Assembly (NCBI GenBank): GCA_964017185.1
Contig: OZ024870.1
Span: 58,747,812 to 58,811,811, forward strand
Reading direction: 5' to 3'
DNA: 64,000 bases
DNA from: Rugalucina vietnamica
Lineage: Eukaryota; Mollusca; Bivalvia; Lucinida; Lucinidae
Shown here in pieces: positions 53,101 to 59,100 of this stretch. Position 1 is the stretch's first letter; each line of letters begins with the position of its first letter. The notes beneath the pieces are model-generated. The model did no database searches and was not told the DNA's origin. It saw only the letters and a program-made list of their open reading frames with translations. The position numbers and the translations under genes are program-made.

Positions 53101-56100
53101 GCTATTTTACTGCATAAACACCCGTGTCACACCATATTAACAGCTGTTTATTAATAAAGAGAAAGCCATGTTCATGTATTAATAATGTTCATGTATTAAT
53201 ATTGCAATTCATGGGTGCATATGCTGTTAAGACATGGCTTTAACTTATGCTCGTTACCGGGCGCCACGCAAGGCACATGCTAATAATGAGAAACTGAAGT
53301 CCGCCCGAAATGGGCATAAAAATGAAAGCTTTTATGCGTATGAAAATGTGATGAGGCTGTAAAATGTAGTGTACCATTATTTCTTTTGTTTGTGCAGAAT
53401 TTATGCAATAATAGCGATCAAAAATGATTGTCATTGGCTATGCCCTCCGTTTTCAACACTCCCCTTGTGACCTAGTGAATGTTAATGAATGGATAATAAT
53501 GTTTGATCCCTATATTGTCGCTTGATTGTTTTCAGTTGTGTTGGTTATATCTGGATAACTGGTGTGTACCTTCATCACATAATATCTATGTCGTCAGGTG
53601 ATTTAGTTTTGGAAAATTCCTCATTCCTGCTTTGTGAGTTTGTGATGTTAAAGGACCTAGCAACAATTTTTCAGCCACGTCAATACCAAGTCATCACTAA
53701 CTGGATACTCAGCCCTTAAACATCTTTGCTTTGCATAAAGCTGTTTTTCATGCTGCTACTCAAAATGACAGGTGAAAAGAACTAATCAAGCAATAAAATA
53801 TAGATATTAAATATTATATCAATAGAATACAGATTTAAATGAAGCAAAAATCATTTGGACATTTCCTTTTAACCTATTCACTTTTGGGCTTAACCAAAGC
53901 TTTTTGCTGAATTACCATGTTTAATTTCCACTGAAATGAAGATTCAATATGAATCTTTAATAAAACACACTTTAACCTTTAACATTTGGCACCATAATAT
54001 TTGCTTTCGAAGGAACTTTGAGCTATTTCTTCTGAGCCATGCAGCCAGAAAGCACACCAAATGTTGTTCTGACCAGGCCTCAAGGTAATAAAACTTTTTT
54101 CAAGCTCGGCTCAGCTGAGCATGAAATTTCAACTGCTTGTTAATGTTGAAATAGTCAAAAATATTGAAAAGTTTAGGTTCAGAACTAAAATATTTCATGT
54201 AGTAATTTATCCAATTCCAAATGTTGGCATTCTAACATCTATGAGCAGAATAAATTTAAGTCTCAGCTGAGTTGAGCATGAAAAAAGTTTTATATCTAAA
54301 AAACAATGATCATGTTGTGATGAATATCCAAGTTGTCTGAATTAGTGACAGTCAAAAAAATTCCTCACTACATAATTCAAAATAAATAAACCTTTTTCTT
54401 TTTGACATGCATGTGTCAATGTCATTATTGTGCATAACTGTGCACTAAACCGAAAATCAAACATGATTAAAATGCTGCTATGTCAATTTATATATTTCTC
54501 ATCACCTATCAGGCATTATTTAAAACCAGAGGACCAGTGGTCCTGTAAACGCTCACCTGAGACCTGAGATATATACCAATAAACTTGTTTGACTAGAATG
54601 GTATTATGTATATATCCCCAGGGCAGAGTCAGAGCAGCCTCTGGAGTCAATTTCTTTTTTAAATCATAAAGACTTAGTCCATTTGCCAATTTACTGCAAG
54701 TTTTGCCCTTCAAATGACATTGTAACAATTTTCCCCATTCAAATGCGTGAACAACCTAAGTTGACCATGCCGTAAAAAGATCAAGGTCATCCCAAGGTCA
54801 TGATTTATACAAACTTTGTAGAGCTTCATTGCCTGATGCTTCATGCCAAGTTTCAAAATCATAGGCCTTCTGGTTCTGGAGAAGAAGATTTTTAAAGAAT
54901 TTTGCTATTTATAGCCATGGCGGCCATCTCAGTCATGTGACCTTGACCATATATACAAACTTTCATTCACTCTTCCTCAGAATGCTCCACATAAAGTTTG
55001 GCTTTGATTGGCCAAGCGGTTTCAGAGAAGAAGATGTTTGAATATCATGGTAATACACAAGTATATAGCCCCGGGACAGGGGCAGACAACCCTCTGGGAC
55101 CAAAATATTTTCATAAACGTGAATATTTTGTCCATTTGCTCATTCCTAGCAAGTTTTTTGCCATTCAATGACATTTTCCTGTTTTTTTCCATTTAAATGC
55201 ATGGGCGGCCTAAGTTGACCTTGCTGTAAAAAAGGTCAAGGTCATCCCAAGGTCATGATTTATACAAACTTTGTAAAGCTTCATTGCCTGATGCTTCATG
55301 CCAAGTATCAAAATCATAGGCCTTCTGGTTTTGGAGAAGAAGATTTTTAAAGGTTTTTGCTATTTATAGCCATGGCGGCCATCTTGGTCAAATGACCTTG
55401 ACCATTTATATAAACTTTCATTCACTCTTCCTCAGAATGCTCCACATAAAGTTTGGCTTTGATTGGCCAAGCGATTTCAGAGAAGAAGATGTTTGAATAT
55501 TATGGTCATACACATGTATATAGCCCCGGAACAGGGGCAGACAACCCTCTAGGCCCAAAATATTTTCATAAACATGAATATTCTGTCCATTTGCTCATTC
55601 CTAGCAAGTTTTTGCCATTAAATGACATTTTCCAATTTTTTCCCATTCAAATGCATGGGCGGCCTACGTTGACCTTGCCATAAAAAAGGTCAAGGTCATT
55701 GCATGGTCATGATTTATACAAACTTTGTAGAGCTTCATTGCCTGATGCTTCATGCCAAGTTTCAAAATCATAGGCCTTCTGGTTCTGGAGAAGAAGATTT
55801 TTAAAGGTTTTGGCTATTTATAGCCATGGCAGCCATCTTGGTCATGTGACCTGGACCATTTATACAAACTTTCGTTCCCCCTTCCTAAGGATGCTCCACA
55901 CGAAGTTTGGCTTTGATTGGCCTAGTGGTTTCAGAGGAGAAGATCTTTGAAATTGTGAACGACGGACGGCGGACGACGGACGACGACGGACGACGGAGCA
56001 TGGGTATACTATAAGCTCACCTGTGAGCCTTCGGCTCAGGTGAGCTAAAAATCTTTTAAGATGAAGAAAGGTATGCATTTCTTTTCTACAAGTTCAAGTC

Positions 56101-59100
56101 ATTCCCACACAGAGAATATATCCAAGAGGTTTCACAATGCTAACAGCTACCTCTTGGAAATATTGTATAAATTATATAAAAGTTATTGCCTGCAAATATA
56201 TTAAGGTAAATGTCATTTCTTGCCAAACATGCTAATGGTTCAGACTTTATTATTGTATTCATAAACACATTACGCACATGCCATGTAATACCCTACAGTA
56301 TATTGCAAATTGCATCCAATAGGGTTTCCCGGCACACATCTTTGTAAAATTAAACAACAATGTGTGCAAGGATACAATAATGTGTGCGCCGATACAATAA
56401 TGTTTACAAGGACACAGTGGCGTGTGTAAGGATACAGCAATGTGTGCAAGGATATAATATTGTGTGCAAGGATACAATAACTATAATGTGTACTAGGGTA
56501 CAATAAGTGTGCAAGGATATACTAATGTGTGCAAGGATACAATAATGTGTGAAATGCTACAAACATGTATGCAAGGATACAATACTGTGTGCAAGGTAAC
56601 TAATATGAATGCAACAATATAATACTGTGTGCAAGGATACAATAGTGTGTGCAAGAGTAAAATAGTGTGTGCAAAGAAGCTATCATGTGTGTCACACTGT
56701 TCCTGTGGATACCTCCCATAGGCAGATTACCAGTACCTAGCACACATTTCTCAAAAAACATGCACCATTCTTTGCACATAATTTTGTTATTGTTTTTCAT
56801 TGTACATCTAATTGTAATTTGTTTCAATACACACAAACATTACATCTTATTGAACATGCCAATGCTTTGCAAGTTGCAACATACATCAATGTTTCCTTAC
56901 ACACATAATACACACTAATGTTTCCTTTCACACATAATTGTATAAATGGATACACCAGTGTTTCCTTGCACAGAGAATTGTATCAGTGCATATTCATCAT
57001 TGTTATCTTGCAAAGATAATTGCATCAATGCATACACTAATGTTACCTTGCACAGATAATCGTATCATTGCATACACTAACGTTTCCTTGCACAGATAAA
57101 TTAATCAATGCATGCACCAATGTTTCCTGCACTCACATTGTATCAATGTACACACAAACATTTCCTGCAAACATAATTGTGTCAATGCACACACAAAGTT
57201 TCCTGCACACATAATTGTATCAATGCACACGCAAATACTTCCTGCACACATTATTGTATCAATGCACACACAAATGTTTCCTGCACACATAATTGTATCA
57301 ATGCTAACACAAATGATTCCTGCACACAAAATTGTATCAATGTACACACAAATGCTTCCTGCACACATAATTGTATCAACGCTAACACCAATGTTTCCTT
57401 GCACATACAATTTAATCAATGCATACACCAATGTTTCCTGCACTTATAATTATGTCAATGCACACATAAATGTTTCATAACACATAATTGTATCAATGCA
57501 AACATAAATGTTTCCTGCACACAAAATTGTATCAATGCACACATAATGTTTCCTGTACAAATAATCGTATCAATCCATACACAAATGTTTCCTGCACACA
57601 TAATTGTAAGCAAAAAGCAATCTTTCCTGCTTACATAATTCTATGCAACACTAATGTTTTCTGCACACATAATTTTATCAATGAATACATTAATGCTTCC
57701 TTGCACACACTTTCAACTTTAATGTTATCAACATAAGGCCAATATTTCAACCACTGAATCAATTACACACATTATATGTTCTAATGCACATATTCTGTGT
57801 TTTAATGTACAGCTTACCTTTATGTGAAGATTTGATCTGTTTCTGTATGGTCTCCTTGATTTTGGCTAACCCATCTGGAAATAAAAAGAACAACTTGAAT
57901 TTTTGAATGTGAAGCATGCATTTTCTTTTAATTTTCAAGGCTGGAAATGGCGCAGTTAGATCATATGTTTTACAAACAGAATATCTTATTTACCTTGCAC
58001 TTCTCCTCAAAATATGATGAAACCACCAATCCCATTTTGAAAGTGGAATCTTTGGAGAAATATGGAGAAGACACAATTCAGAAATTGCTTATTTGGGCTA
58101 AGACTTTTGTCCCTGTCGATATTTTTTTTCAGTAATGTTAGGATGGAACCAATGCTTTCCTCAGTAGTACCAGTACCATGAGGCAGAGGAGTTAATGTGT
58201 CTTGCAACCGACCACCAGTGGGGATGGTACCCCAACTTCTCCCTACAGAGTCCATCCCACCTTACATCTTGGTCACCACACTCCCCAGAACAATAACTGG
58301 CTTGAACAAATGAAAGACTTATGGTTTATAACCCTGTTACCCCAATGCATTTTGTTTCTCATTTTCAATTTGCAATGCTATAGGATCTGTACATTTCAAA
58401 GGAAAAATCAACCCCAGCAAAGTCAACAGATGGGAAAATAAATCTTTTTTGATGCTAATATGACATTCCAACAGAGAACAACCTTTAATAAATGATGGTT
58501 TAAGAGAAATTTCTAATCACAATTTAATGCCATCTAAGGTTACTGTCAATATGCCCCCATGACATCAAAATGATAGGGCAGATACTGGTCAATAAAATAT
58601 TAATCAAGAGGTAGCCTCAGATATTAAAACTCTGACCTATGATAAGGTACCTTATTACAGTGTTTGAATATAGATGCATTGCTTATGTCTATACAGTAGA
58701 GATCCAGCTCAGACTCACATTGTGACTATGAACAACCCATGCAGATCAAACCAATATAACAACTGTAGGATACAATTATGCACTAGTTATTTGTAACCAT
58801 GCCACCCCACCCCTGGGAGAGGGTCGGAAGAAGCAGAGGAAAAGAGCCAGGATTTTACCGTCAGCTTGCCCCCCACAGTGCCAGGTGAATGCGGTGGCTT
58901 TGTTTTTGCGCAATAGCCTTGTCTTTAGTACCCACAGGGCGGAGATTTTATCATCTGTTCGCCCCCGCAGTGAAGGAATTTGGCAGGGATTTGCTGGAAG
59001 GAAAGTCAAAGTCCCCGCTATTCCCCGGGGAGTGGGGGGCTGTGGTAACAGATGACTAGTGCATTACCTCTCTTGGAACAACTAACCAACCATAAATCAG

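Noticed and set aside
57105..57480. ORFs of 110-120 codons on both strands rich in His, Cys and Thr
   Set aside because: They are translations of the 38-bp minisatellite, whose period keeps frames open. No coding evidence.
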